A stretch of DNA of 64,000 nucleotides. Origin: Spirosoma oryzae. Lineage in GTDB: Bacteria > Bacteroidota > Bacteroidia > Cytophagales > Spirosomataceae. The stretch spans positions 1-64,000 of the forward strand of contig NZ_PVTE01000027.1 of assembly GCF_003002825.1 (NCBI RefSeq), in the 5' to 3' direction. Positions 8,296-17,299 of the stretch are shown in pieces. The position numbers and the translations under genes are program-made. The stretch's first letter is position 1. Every line of letters begins with the position of its first letter. Below the pieces are notes generated by a model. The model saw nothing but the letters and a program-made list of their open reading frames with translations. It ran no database searches and had not been told where the DNA came from.

Positions 8296-9471
8296 GCTGA
8301 CCGGGTCAGCGCCGTGGGGCGTGTGCAGGAACTGGTTGCGGGCCGTTTTCATGCGGTAGATCGACTTGATAAACCGACCAAATAGCAGGGGTAACTTGAG
8401 CAATTCGGCCGGACCAATCTTACGCGTCAAAGCCGCTGGTGCCGACAGGTAGAAGGTCAGCAGTAGCAGCGCCAATTGCAGAGCCGCACCGATCAGCAGG
8501 ATTGAACTCCCGAACAGCAACCCGGCGACGACACCAATGGCCAGCGTCCCCATCAGCAGAATCCGGGGCGGCAGCACCGTCTGAAAGACCTTGTCGGCGT
8601 AGTCGATGTTGCCGGCAAACAGGGCTTTCAGACCCGGTCCGGCGTTGAGTTGGAGGTACTTGAACTGAGCCGCAATCCAGCGGGTACGCTGCCGCTCGAA
8701 CACAGCTTCACTCTGTACTTTCTCGTCGTAGACCAGCGCGTCCGGCAGGTAACCGAAGCCAACCCCACGACTCAGTAACCGCATCTCGATCTCCTTGTCG
8801 AAACCACCGACGGCCTGCACCGACGGCATCAGTTCTTTCAGCAGTCGGTAGTCGAACGCCATACCGGAGCCGATCAGAGCCGCCGACAGTCCGACCGCCC
8901 GGTGCCCCTGCCGGAAAATATGGTTGTTGATTTCTTCGCTGATCGCGTCCAGCACGGCCACGCTGGTGTTGGTATTTTTGGCCACCCGGTGCCCCTGCAC
9001 CACGTTCCAGCTCTGGCCGAATGCCGCGTCGACCTGCCCTAGAAAGTCAGGTGCCATCAGGTTGTCGGCATCCAGAATCACCGCTACGTCGTACTGTTCC
9101 GGTAATTGCTGCAACGCCACATTGAGCGCCTTGGCTTTGGTCGACTGCGCAAACGACACTTCGACAACCTGAATGGGCAACGTCCGTAAGGTATCGAGCG
9201 TGCTTTGTTGCAGTGAATCGGCAATGACGACGACGTCGAACGCGTCGGCCGGATACGTCTGACTCAGCCCCTGCCGGGCCGACTCCAGAATGACACCGTC
9301 TTCGCGATACGCGGGAATCAGCACGGCCATCCGCCGTAGGGCCTCACCAACGGGTTTTCGCAGCGCCGGGAGCGAACGCAGCCGACCAGCCACCGCGAAG
9401 AAAAAGAGGTAAACGGTTACGAGCCCGGTATAGCTCAGCAGCAGAACGACGAGCAGATCAAGTATAAACAT
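8287..9471 (-). CDS. Membrane-anchored family 2 glycosyltransferase with QxxRW motif
   Basis: GT2 enzyme with an N-terminal membrane helix (residues 1-30), a cytoplasmic catalytic domain and two or three C-terminal helices (about 290-355). Motifs seen are AVLIPAYRE, VVIADSL, the DxD-like VILDADN, a GGFDKEIEMRLLSRG acid-base region, and QRTRW. QxxRW is a signature of processive synthases such as cellulose and hyaluronan synthases, so this enzyme could make a backbone rather than add one sugar. It is the last gene of the minus-strand operon 14537-8287, 13 bases downstream of the polymerase gene. Its stop codon lies in a perfect palindrome. The product is unknown. Confidence 0.85.
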   Translation of the reverse strand: MFILDLLVVLLLSYTGLVTVYLFFFAVAGRLRSLPALRKPVGEALRRMAVLIPAYREDGVILESARQGLSQTYPADAFDVVVIADSLQQSTLDTLRTLPIQVVEVSFAQSTKAKALNVALQQLPEQYDVAVILDADNLMAPDFLGQVDAAFGQSWNVVQGHRVAKNTNTSVAVLDAISEEINNHIFRQGHRAVGLSAALIGSGMAFDYRLLKELMPSVQAVGGFDKEIEMRLLSRGVGFGYLPDALVYDEKVQSEAVFERQRTRWIAAQFKYLQLNAGPGLKALFAGNIDYADKVFQTVLPPRILLMGTLAIGVVAGLLFGSSILLIGAALQLALLLLTFYLSAPAALTRKIGPAELLKLPLLFGRFIKSIYRMKTARNQFLHTPHGADPVSKP

Positions 9472-9483
9472 GGCATAGCGGAA

Positions 9484-10974
9484 TTAAGCGGCATAGATTG
9501 GTTTATAAACGGGCCTGTTTTTGGCTTCGGCAACCGGTGGCGAATCGAACCGGCCGCAGGTACAAAACAGGGCAATACTGACATAGAGAACTGTGTTGGA
9601 AGGCGACTGACCAAATACCTGATTGCCGTAGCTGGCGGCTGCCACGCCGACAAAACCACAGTACAGGCCCGTCATAGTTGATTTGAGGGTCGGGTCGCGC
9701 AGGCGGGCCACCTGAATAAAACCGATGATCCCCATAATCACCAGCGTCAGCAGGTGTACACTCAGCCCCACCACGCCCGACTCTACCCATATTTTCACGT
9801 ACCAGCTGTCGAGCGCCGTTTCGGCCAGAAACGTACCGGGGGAAAAGCGTCGTCCCCAGTCGCCCCCGGAGCCAATACCGCCCCCCAACGGACGGGTTTT
9901 GAGGTAGGCAGCCAGCTTCTGCTGATTCTCCAGCCGCACCTGCAACGATGGATCGTTGGGATCGAGCGCCGATCGGATGCGCTGCACCTGGTAGTTGCCC
10001 TGCCCGACGGTGGTGTATTTCAGCAGGCCAAAAGCGCCCCCGCCGATGACGATACCGATGGTCAGGATCAGGACGTTTTTTTTGAGGAACAGGTACATAA
10101 TGATCCCGACGGCCAGGACGAAAAGCGGCCCCCGACTCCCGGCAATAGCGAACCCCCAGAAGTAAAACACGGCCAGCCCGGCGTAGATCAGTTTCCGGGT
10201 GAGCTTTGGTTCTTCCAGTGCTTTGAGAATCGCGAAGAGAGAGACGTGGGCCATGGCCGCGCCAAACTGACCGGCATCGGAGTAAAATGAAAAGCTGCGC
10301 AGGTGGCCAAACAGCACGTGCGTCTTTTTCGCCCCGCTCTCAAGCCACATGATCTCGCCGTGTACCAGCCCGACATACTGCTGCTTGAATCCCCACAGCG
10401 CGGCCACGATCGACCAGCCCAGCCACACCCGCACGAACCGGTCGATCTGCGTACGATCGTTGACCAGCTTCAGCACAATGACGACGACCTGTATCCAGTA
10501 GAGCGACACCCCCCGAACGGCGTAGAACCAGGCTTCGCGGCTCCGGGTTTCGGGGTTCAGCAGTTCGAGCAGCGTGTACAGAAACCAGGCCAGCACGAGG
10601 TAAAACACGGCGGTGTTGACGCTATTCGACGGCCGGTCGTCGGCCCGATCGGTTGAGAGCCACATACCCAGCAGGGTCAGTAGCAACAGCCCGTCGATTG
10701 CCAGGCCGAAGGGAGCTTCCGTTTCGAGCAGTCGCCCCAGTCCGTTGATGAAAAAGCTGCAATGGATGTAGGTCCACATGCCAATGACGGGCCGCATGAT
10801 GCAAAACAGCACGTAGGCGATGGCCGGCGGCAGGGCAATCAGCGCGCCCGCCACCGGAACCCCGCCCTTGTTGATGGCGATTCCCAGCCCGACGGCGGCA
10901 CCGATGGCCACCAGTCCGCTCAGGGTGTTGCCCAGCCACGTAGGCTGCATCAGTGATCTAGTGAATCCCGGCAT
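9484..10974 (-). CDS. O-antigen ligase/polymerase-like (Wzy) membrane protein
   Basis: Predicted inner-membrane polysaccharide polymerase, 496 residues with about 11-12 hydrophobic segments. The Wzy_C-type region is visible: GSRGPLFVLAVGIIMYLFLKK, then a periplasmic loop with LGGGIGSGGDWGRRFSPGTFLAETALDSWYVKIWVESG. The H/R-rich periplasmic loop and the SWYVKIWVESGVVG segment are usual in O-antigen ligase family proteins. It overlaps the flippase gene by 17 bases if the ATG at 10974 is used; an ATG at 10950, 8 bases after that gene's stop, is equally possible. Together with the flippase and co-polymerase it supports a Wzx/Wzy-type pathway. Confidence 0.85.
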   Translation of the reverse strand: MPGFTRSLMQPTWLGNTLSGLVAIGAAVGLGIAINKGGVPVAGALIALPPAIAYVLFCIMRPVIGMWTYIHCSFFINGLGRLLETEAPFGLAIDGLLLLTLLGMWLSTDRADDRPSNSVNTAVFYLVLAWFLYTLLELLNPETRSREAWFYAVRGVSLYWIQVVVIVLKLVNDRTQIDRFVRVWLGWSIVAALWGFKQQYVGLVHGEIMWLESGAKKTHVLFGHLRSFSFYSDAGQFGAAMAHVSLFAILKALEEPKLTRKLIYAGLAVFYFWGFAIAGSRGPLFVLAVGIIMYLFLKKNVLILTIGIVIGGGAFGLLKYTTVGQGNYQVQRIRSALDPNDPSLQVRLENQQKLAAYLKTRPLGGGIGSGGDWGRRFSPGTFLAETALDSWYVKIWVESGVVGLSVHLLTLVIMGIIGFIQVARLRDPTLKSTMTGLYCGFVGVAAASYGNQVFGQSPSNTVLYVSIALFCTCGRFDSPPVAEAKNRPVYKPIYAA

Positions 10975-12310
10975 GCTGCATCTTTTTCGACAAGTCCCGT
11001 ACTTGTTTCACGCCCGCCACGATCGCCTTCTTCACCGACACTGGGGCATGCGCCTGCAGCAGCCGGAAGCCCAGCAGCAGCCCGGCCAGAAACGTCGCCA
11101 CCGACGCAACCGCTACGCCCAGCACCGATTTGAACAACAGGATAGCCAGCAGATCGCCCAGCAGGTTGACGACCAGCATACAGCTCACTTTCAGCAGGTT
11201 CTGATTCGGTTTATCGACAATATCGAGGCCAATGCCGGAGTAGCGTTCGAGCGGCAGAAACAGCGCGTAGAGCATGAAACAACGTAGGATGGCCGCACTG
11301 TCGTCGTAGTTGCCCCCGCCCAGCAGTTGCACCAGCGGTCCGGCGGCCAGGATGCCCCCCACCGCCAGCGGCAGTACCAGCAGCCAGAGCCGCCCCGCCT
11401 GTTGGTTGAAATAAGCCGCCCAGGCCGCCACCGGTCGTTGGCCGTGCTGTTTGGCCAGCAGGGGCATGTCCGTGATAACGATACTGCGAATCGGCATTTC
11501 GATCAGTTCGATCAATCGTTGCGGCAGCGTATAGACAACGACGGCTTCCGGCCCGATCAGTGACCCGATCAGCAGCCGGTCGGAACTCCGCAACAGGTTC
11601 GACACCAGCAGTGTACCCATGCTGTACCGGCCGAAGCCCAGCAGCGCCTGCCGTTCGTGCGCCGTGCCGCTCCGCCCCGCCCCCAGCTGCGCCCAGTCGT
11701 TGACAATGACGAGGCCACCGATCAGCACGTGCGCCAGTGTGTAAGCCGCGAACAGATACGTGCTGTCGAGTCGATGCAGCCAGTACCCCAGGCCGATACC
11801 GATCAGGAACAGGACCTGCACGCTGATGCGGACAACCTGCATGGCCTTAAAACGGGCACGGGCCTGCAACAGCCAGCCACTCAGGTTCACCGGTAACGAC
11901 ACCAGCCCCAGCAGGGTAATCCAGCCCGCCAGCAGTGGCCAGTCCTGACCGTAGCCCAGCCAGTGACCAATGGCAGCACCGACTAGTAGTAACCCGCTAA
12001 GTCCGGCCAGTAAACCAACCGACAACTGCCAGGCAGCCCCCGACCAGCGACGAATCTGCTGCGGGTCCTGCTCGGCGGCCAGATTACGAATCAGTGCATT
12101 GAGAATCAGGCCCGACCGCAGTGTGTCGGTCAGTGCGTATATGGTCAGAAACAGCAGCCATTTCCCCAATTCGTCGCGCGGGCACAGGCGGGCCAGCAGC
12201 GCCAGCGTCGCCAGGCCCAGCAAGGCCGATAATCCATTGCCCAGCAGCGACACGAAGGCATTGGTCCGGATCAGTTGCCGACCAGCAGTCTGTAGCGATT
12301 GTAGCGTCAT
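10958..12310 (-). CDS. Polysaccharide flippase (Wzx-like, MATE/MOP superfamily)
   Basis: Predicted transporter that flips lipid-linked repeat units to the periplasmic face. 450 residues with about 12-14 hydrophobic segments spread evenly. It begins with a short amphipathic N-terminus (MTLQSLQTAGRQLIRTNAFVSLLGNGLSALLGLATLALLARL), typical of the polysaccharide biosynthesis protein family. LRSSDRLLIGSLIGPEAVVVYTLPQRLIELIEMP corresponds to the conserved mid-protein TM7-8 region. Its start overlaps the stop of the co-polymerase gene (ATGA around 12307-12310), so translation is probably coupled. Assigned by membrane pattern and neighbours. Confidence 0.82.
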   Translation of the reverse strand: MTLQSLQTAGRQLIRTNAFVSLLGNGLSALLGLATLALLARLCPRDELGKWLLFLTIYALTDTLRSGLILNALIRNLAAEQDPQQIRRWSGAAWQLSVGLLAGLSGLLLVGAAIGHWLGYGQDWPLLAGWITLLGLVSLPVNLSGWLLQARARFKAMQVVRISVQVLFLIGIGLGYWLHRLDSTYLFAAYTLAHVLIGGLVIVNDWAQLGAGRSGTAHERQALLGFGRYSMGTLLVSNLLRSSDRLLIGSLIGPEAVVVYTLPQRLIELIEMPIRSIVITDMPLLAKQHGQRPVAAWAAYFNQQAGRLWLLVLPLAVGGILAAGPLVQLLGGGNYDDSAAILRCFMLYALFLPLERYSGIGLDIVDKPNQNLLKVSCMLVVNLLGDLLAILLFKSVLGVAVASVATFLAGLLLGFRLLQAHAPVSVKKAIVAGVKQVRDLSKKMQHAGIH

Positions 12311-14529
12311 GAAATGGGCGTCGGACTAAGGGTGGGGGTAGGTGTTTGGGTCAGCGTTTTCTTCGCCTTTTTCCGGCTTTTTCCCTTGATCGGTCCGGTG
12401 AGTGGTTCCAGCAGGTCCGGCTCGATCTGATCGACCACCATCATGACGTTGGCACGACTGGCCCGCTGGTAAAAATTGACCAGTTCACTGTCCGTCCGGG
12501 CCCAGTCACTAGCCGCGTTGACAATCAGCAGCGACAGACTGGCCTGCGCCACCAGAGCCGCCGGGATAGCCGTTTCGCGCAGGGCAGGGAGTTCCAGAAA
12601 AACGTACGACAGCGACGATCCATTGAACCCGGCCCGGCTGACCAGTTCGCCGATATGCCGCGTGTCGGAAAAGCGCGGACCGGGATGGTAGGTCCGCCAG
12701 CACTCTTCGTGGTCGGGTCGGGCGTCGGTCATAACGGTGTCACGCGGGTACAGGTAGGCGACGGAATGACCAGCCTGCGTCAGCAGGTCGGCCAGGTAGG
12801 TACCCACCCACGACGGCTGTTCGGATGGTCGGGTACTGAACAGAATAATCAGGTGGTAATTATTGACCGGCCGGGCCGCGTCGGGGCGGGCCGCCAGTGT
12901 TTCGATCATCAGCACACTCCGCAGCTGCTCCAGCATGTCGTGTCGCACATTCAGCAGTACGCCACTGGTCGTTTTTTTGGCGATGAGCGGGAACGCGGCC
13001 GCTAGCGGCAACCCAATTCGTTTTTCGGCCTGATCGGAGGTGCGGATGCTTCCGTTGAGCAGCTCGCGAACCAGGAAGAAGGTGAACATGACCACGAAGC
13101 CGGCCAGGAAAGCAGCGATGACCAGCACGGCCCGTTTCGACGGTTCGGGCGAGAGCGGAAACTTGGGCGGGTCGAGTACCGACAGCGGACCGCTCATTTG
13201 CAGGTTTTTCTGCCGCAGCCGCGCCAGGTTCAGCCCGTGCAGCACCGACAGGTATTCTTTTTCGGCCACACCCACTTCCCGCTCCATCCGGTTCAGGGTC
13301 GAGCCCAGGGGCGCAAACTCGGTGTAGATCGCGTCGTATTCGCGGAGCCGGTTGCGCATAACGGTGATCCGGGCACCCGATTCTTCGGATTCGATCAGCT
13401 TATTCAGCCAGTCGTCGAGCAGGTTGCTTTGGGGTAAGCCTTCCTGCGAATTGTTGAGGCTGTAATAGGTATGAGCTACCTGCCGCAGCTCGTCCGACAG
13501 GCGGGTAAAGTTGTTTTGTAAGGGCTCGATTACCGACGCCGGTTGCCCGGTCGCCATGGCATTGGCCAGTTGCAGTTGCGCTTTCCCCAGTTCCGTACGC
13601 CGGGCCAGAATGTCTTCATTGGTCGTGACAACAGACATCCGGTTCGACAGCCGCCGTTCGATGGCAGCGATAGCCGCTTTAGCCGCCTTGTACCGCATCA
13701 CTTCGCGGTTATAGTCGGTGGTCATGTCTTCCTTCGACTCGGCCACAAACTTCGACTGCTCCCCGTAATTGATGATCTTGTGATCGACCCCGAAGTCGCG
13801 CAGGGTATTTTCGGCCCCCTGTAAACTCCGGTACGACTGCTGCACTTGGTTTTCGAAATAACGCACGACATTGTTGGTCTCCGACGATTTCATCGATGTG
13901 TACCGCTCCCGAAACACGTCGATCAGATCGCTCAGCGTATGCTGACAGACGGCGGGGTCGTCGGCTTTAAACGACAGTTCCAGCATGTCGCTGGTATTTT
14001 TGCGGGCCACCGTCAGTCGACCGGTGATGCCTTCGATGGCGTAATTCGATTTCGAGTCGTACAGGATTTTCTTCAGCAGGTTGTTTTCCGGCCGGTGCGC
14101 CAGTTGCTTGAGCCGTTCGTAGGTTGCCGACTCATTGCCTTTCACCACCAGTTGCCGTCGGTTTTTGGCGTCGATCAGTTCGTTTAGTTTCGCCAGCCCT
14201 TTCGGACCGAGGATGTACGGGTTGGGCCTGGTCAGTTGCAGGTGACTGGCCAGCAGGTGCAGCGCGACGTCCTCGACCGTTTCGCTCGACTTGATCGTCG
14301 TAATCAGGTTGTCAAAGGCGTTATTGATCGCGTAGTAATCGACGCGGGAATCTTCGCTGCTGGTAATCGAGTAGCCCGACGCCAGCCCCGTATAAATCGT
14401 GGCATTGGTCACGTACTCACGCTGCATATCCCGGCTCGTATACACGACCGTTCCGGCCGTTGCAATCGGAAAGAGCAACAGCCAGAACCACTTTTTCCGG
14501 AATACGCGACTGATTAGGAGTAATTTCAT
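12307..14529 (-). CDS. Wzc/GumC-like polysaccharide co-polymerase with a degenerate BY-kinase domain
   Basis: Predicted chain-length regulator of the exopolysaccharide. An N-terminal Wzz-type region has a first membrane helix at about 14-30 (WFWLLLFPIATAGTVVYTS), a long coiled-coil periplasmic part (about 35-460), and a second helix at about 465-490 (AVLVIAAFLAGFVVMFTFFL) next to the usual Pro-rich segment (DPPKFPLSPEPSKR). The C-terminus has the fold order of bacterial tyrosine kinases, but the Walker A position reads FSTRPSEQPSWVG, lacking the GKS/T triplet. No tyrosine cluster is present; the tail is basic, then TPTPTLSPTP. Loss of ATPase/kinase activity is therefore inferred. The adjacent TolC-like gene ends 7 bases upstream. 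Confidence 0.85.
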   Translation of the reverse strand: MKLLLISRVFRKKWFWLLLFPIATAGTVVYTSRDMQREYVTNATIYTGLASGYSITSSEDSRVDYYAINNAFDNLITTIKSSETVEDVALHLLASHLQLTRPNPYILGPKGLAKLNELIDAKNRRQLVVKGNESATYERLKQLAHRPENNLLKKILYDSKSNYAIEGITGRLTVARKNTSDMLELSFKADDPAVCQHTLSDLIDVFRERYTSMKSSETNNVVRYFENQVQQSYRSLQGAENTLRDFGVDHKIINYGEQSKFVAESKEDMTTDYNREVMRYKAAKAAIAAIERRLSNRMSVVTTNEDILARRTELGKAQLQLANAMATGQPASVIEPLQNNFTRLSDELRQVAHTYYSLNNSQEGLPQSNLLDDWLNKLIESEESGARITVMRNRLREYDAIYTEFAPLGSTLNRMEREVGVAEKEYLSVLHGLNLARLRQKNLQMSGPLSVLDPPKFPLSPEPSKRAVLVIAAFLAGFVVMFTFFLVRELLNGSIRTSDQAEKRIGLPLAAAFPLIAKKTTSGVLLNVRHDMLEQLRSVLMIETLAARPDAARPVNNYHLIILFSTRPSEQPSWVGTYLADLLTQAGHSVAYLYPRDTVMTDARPDHEECWRTYHPGPRFSDTRHIGELVSRAGFNGSSLSYVFLELPALRETAIPAALVAQASLSLLIVNAASDWARTDSELVNFYQRASRANVMMVVDQIEPDLLEPLTGPIKGKSRKKAKKTLTQTPTPTLSPTPIS

Positions 14530-14536
14530 ACGTTAC

Positions 14537-15349
14537 TCATCGACTGGCTACCAACGCGGCAAGGGGTACGCCCGTCAGTGCGACCATGTCGTACAGATAA
14601 GTTAAAAAATCACCCCGCTCCTTCTCGACGTTGGATTGCGCGATGGCTAACACGTTGCTGACGCTGGCAAACGCCACCGACGAAATCTTGCCCTGCTGCA
14701 TTTCAACCTCGGCAATGCGAAAGGCGATCAGGGCCGTCTGCGCATCCCGAATCCGAATGCCCAGCAGCCGGTGCGCCGTCATAGTAGCCTGATACGAGCG
14801 ATTCAGATCGCGTTGCAGTTCAACCCGGATCAGATCCCGGCGGGCGTTGGCCGCTTTCAGTTCTGACCGCATCTGACTAAGCCGGTGCCGCCGTCCGACC
14901 ACTTCCGACAGGGCCAGCTGAATATTTACCCCGTACCGGTGTCCGTTGGCCAACTGAACGAAATCACTGCTAACCGTACCACTGTTGAGATAGGCCTGAT
15001 TACCCGATGCGTACGTAAAAAATGGGCTGACGCCCTGAAGAATCAGCACTTTGGTCACCTGTAGATTGGCGACTTTACCATCGACCATGGCATCCTCAAA
15101 CCGCACGGCCGGCGAATGCTCCAGCGCCAGCTGATAGATCCGGTCAAACGGCAGCATCTGCTCCGCCAGCGATTTGCTCACGTCAAGCAGCGCCGTATCC
15201 GACTGACTGGTTGCCGGCTTTACCGGTGCCCGTCGGTCGACCGACGCCGTTGGAAATCGCTGCGCCCAGAGTGAGTTTACACTACCGGCAAGCAGAAACA
15301 GGAAAACAACAAATGGCCGGTAGCGAGCGGTGATAAAAAATGATGACAT
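14537..15349 (-). CDS. Half-length TolC-like outer membrane protein
   Basis: Secreted 270-residue protein with a Sec signal peptide (RPFVVFLFLLAGSVNSLWAQ). It then shows one unit of the TolC/OEP pattern: MLPFDRIYQLALEHSPAVRFEDAM, a beta-hairpin-like region rich in Tyr/Asn/Ser, and long helices (RSELKAANARRDLIRVELQRDLNRSY...IAFRIAEVEMQQGKISSVAFASVSN). Classical TolC has two such repeats in 420-490 residues; this has one. It is the first gene of the export operon. No Wza-like outer membrane polysaccharide export protein is in the window, so this may supply the outer-membrane route or an accessory part of it. Function is inferred from fold pattern and position. Confidence 0.7.
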   Translation of the reverse strand: MSSFFITARYRPFVVFLFLLAGSVNSLWAQRFPTASVDRRAPVKPATSQSDTALLDVSKSLAEQMLPFDRIYQLALEHSPAVRFEDAMVDGKVANLQVTKVLILQGVSPFFTYASGNQAYLNSGTVSSDFVQLANGHRYGVNIQLALSEVVGRRHRLSQMRSELKAANARRDLIRVELQRDLNRSYQATMTAHRLLGIRIRDAQTALIAFRIAEVEMQQGKISSVAFASVSNVLAIAQSNVEKERGDFLTYLYDMVALTGVPLAALVASR

Positions 15350-15460
15350 AGCCCGAACAGGTTAGTACTATGCATTTTTTATATGCAATTTGTTTACCAA
15401 ATTTTCATTTGGCATACTTATAGCAATAATTAAGTATCACTTTTAGCTACTGTCCTTTCC
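15350..15460. promoter_or_regulatory. Divergent AT-rich promoter region of the two EPS operons
   Basis: 111-base, strongly AT-rich gap between the minus-strand export operon and the plus-strand GT operon. It contains small palindromes (CCAAATTTTCATTTGG and ATGCATTTTTTATATGCAT-like). It is the only place for both promoters and a plausible shared regulator site; no specific factor can be named. Confidence 0.4.
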
Positions 15461-16657
15461 ATGGACTACGTAATCGTTGGCATTCAGCCCTGGGACTTGC
15501 CGCTGGGTGGGAACTGCAAAGACATGGCGCAGGAACTGTCACGGACGCACCGGGTGCTGTACGTCAATCCGGCTGTCGACTGGCTGACTGCCCTGCGTCA
15601 TCCTGGCCAACAAAGCGTCCCGACGAGTCCGCTGGTACCGGTTAGCGCGTCCTGCTGGGTGCTGACACCCGATCGGCACAGCTGCCCCACCAACTGGCTG
15701 CCGGATGGCTGGCTGTTCGACCGCGTCAACCGCTGGAACAACCGGCGCTTCGCCCGAATCATACAGTGGGCAATCGATCAGTTGGGCTTCTCAGCGATCA
15801 CGCTGCTCAACGACAGCGACATGGTCCGTAGCTTTTACCTGCCCGACCTGCTGAAACCCCGTCAGTTTATTTATTACACCCGCGATAATCTGCTGGCAAT
15901 CGGTTTCTGGCAGCGGCACGGCAACCGCCTGGAACCGGCGCTGATGCGCAAGGCGACGCTCGTAGCGGCCAACTCCGCTTACCTCGCCCGGCTGGCCCGG
16001 CAGCACAATCCGCGAACGGTCGACATCGGGCAGGGGTGTGACCTTCGGCAGTTCGACCCGACGGTACCGCACGCGCTGCCCGACGACCTGGCCCGAATTC
16101 CATACCCACGCATCGGCTATCTGGGGGCCCTGAACGCTGGCCGACTGACCATCGACTGGCTGCTGCTGACGGCCCGCTCCCGTCCCGATTGGCAGCTGGT
16201 ACTGATCGGCCCTGAAGACGACGCCTTCCGACAGAGCGCCCTGCACGAACTACCCAACGTTCATTTTCTGGGGGCAAAGCCAATGGCCCAGCTCCCGGCT
16301 TATCTGGCCCACCTCGACGTGGCCATCAATCCGCAGCAGCTCAACGAACTGACCATCGGTAATTACCCCCGAAAAATTGACGAGTACCTGGCGATGGGCA
16401 AGCCGGTAGTGGCCCTGAAAACGGAGACGATGAGTCTGTTTGCCGACTACGTGCGACTGGCAACTACCGGCCCTGAATTTATCGACCATATCGGGGGCAT
16501 TCTCGACGGGCAGTTACCGGCCTCACCCGCTGCCTGCATCGCCTTTGCGCGGCAGCATACCTGGGCTCACTCGGTGGGTATGCTGGTACAGGCCCAACAC
16601 GATTTCGCACCCACTCAACCCGCCCCCGTCGGCAACCTGCGCAATGAACCTGTCTGA
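15461..16657 (+). CDS. GT-B glycosyltransferase (TuaH-like)
   Basis: 398-residue GT-B protein beginning MDYVIVGIQPWDLPLGGNCKDMAQEL, which resembles teichuronic-acid-type TuaH glycosyltransferases that start with a non-canonical donor region. A second Rossmann domain is recognisable in YLGALNAGRLTIDWLLLTARSRPDWQLVLIGPED and in the donor-site segment YPRKIDEYLAMGKPVVALKTETM. It is first in the plus-strand operon 15461-18166, and its end overlaps the next start by 14 bases. The sugar and acceptor are unknown. ATG is the only sensible start after the divergent promoter region. Confidence 0.83.
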   Translation: MDYVIVGIQPWDLPLGGNCKDMAQELSRTHRVLYVNPAVDWLTALRHPGQQSVPTSPLVPVSASCWVLTPDRHSCPTNWLPDGWLFDRVNRWNNRRFARIIQWAIDQLGFSAITLLNDSDMVRSFYLPDLLKPRQFIYYTRDNLLAIGFWQRHGNRLEPALMRKATLVAANSAYLARLARQHNPRTVDIGQGCDLRQFDPTVPHALPDDLARIPYPRIGYLGALNAGRLTIDWLLLTARSRPDWQLVLIGPEDDAFRQSALHELPNVHFLGAKPMAQLPAYLAHLDVAINPQQLNELTIGNYPRKIDEYLAMGKPVVALKTETMSLFADYVRLATTGPEFIDHIGGILDGQLPASPAACIAFARQHTWAHSVGMLVQAQHDFAPTQPAPVGNLRNEPV

Positions 16658-17297
16658 ATCGATCAAGAGCAACGCCCGGCTGAAAAAGCTGATTCATTAC
16701 CTGCTGATTCCGAGCGGGCAGGCGCGCCCACGCTGGTGGGTCAGCGTATTTGTCAACCCCTGGCTGCACCAACGCGGCAAAGGCGCGCAGGTATGCCGCA
16801 CCGCCCGCATGGATGTCCTCCCCTTTCAACCGTTCACGCTGGGTAGCCAATCGACCGTCGAGGATTACTGCGTGGTCAACAATGGCATCGGTCCCGTACG
16901 GATCGGCGATTACAGCCGGGTCGGTATCGGCAGCGTCGTTATTGGACCAGTCACCATTGGCAGTCAGGTAATTATTGCGCAGCACGTTGTGATCTCGGGC
17001 CTGAACCACGGCTACGAAGATGTGCAGGTACCGATTCGGCAGCAGCCCGTTACCAGCCGCCCCGTCGTCATCGATGATGAATGCTGGATTGGTGCCAACG
17101 TCGTCATTACGGCGGGGGTTCGCATCGGCAAGCACGCAGTCGTGGCAGCAGGCAGTGTCGTGACCAAAGATGTACCGGCTTATAGTGTCGTTGCCGGAAA
17201 TCCCGCCCGCCTGTTAAAAGCGTACGATGAAGCCAGCGGCCAATGGCTGCGCGTTCCGTATATTGCCAACAAACCCCACACGCCCATTCCCGCGTAG
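16644..17297 (+). CDS. Left-handed beta-helix (hexapeptide) acyltransferase
   Basis: 217-residue protein with the isoleucine-patch hexapeptide pattern: GSQSTVEDYCVVNNGIGPVRIGDYSRVGIGSVVIGPVTIGSQVIIAQHVVISG, then the catalytic-type His loop (GLNHGYEDVQVPIRQQ), and the end coils IGANVVITAGVRIGKHAVVAAGSVVTKDVPAYSVVAGNPARLLK. It is WcaF/maltose-acetyltransferase-like, so it probably O-acetylates a sugar of the polysaccharide using acetyl-CoA. ATG at 16644 (MNLSESIKSNARLKKL) is chosen because the longer upstream frame lies inside the preceding gene. The next gene starts 2 bases after its stop. Confidence 0.88.
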   Translation: MNLSESIKSNARLKKLIHYLLIPSGQARPRWWVSVFVNPWLHQRGKGAQVCRTARMDVLPFQPFTLGSQSTVEDYCVVNNGIGPVRIGDYSRVGIGSVVIGPVTIGSQVIIAQHVVISGLNHGYEDVQVPIRQQPVTSRPVVIDDECWIGANVVITAGVRIGKHAVVAAGSVVTKDVPAYSVVAGNPARLLKAYDEASGQWLRVPYIANKPHTPIPA

Positions 17298-17299
17298 AC

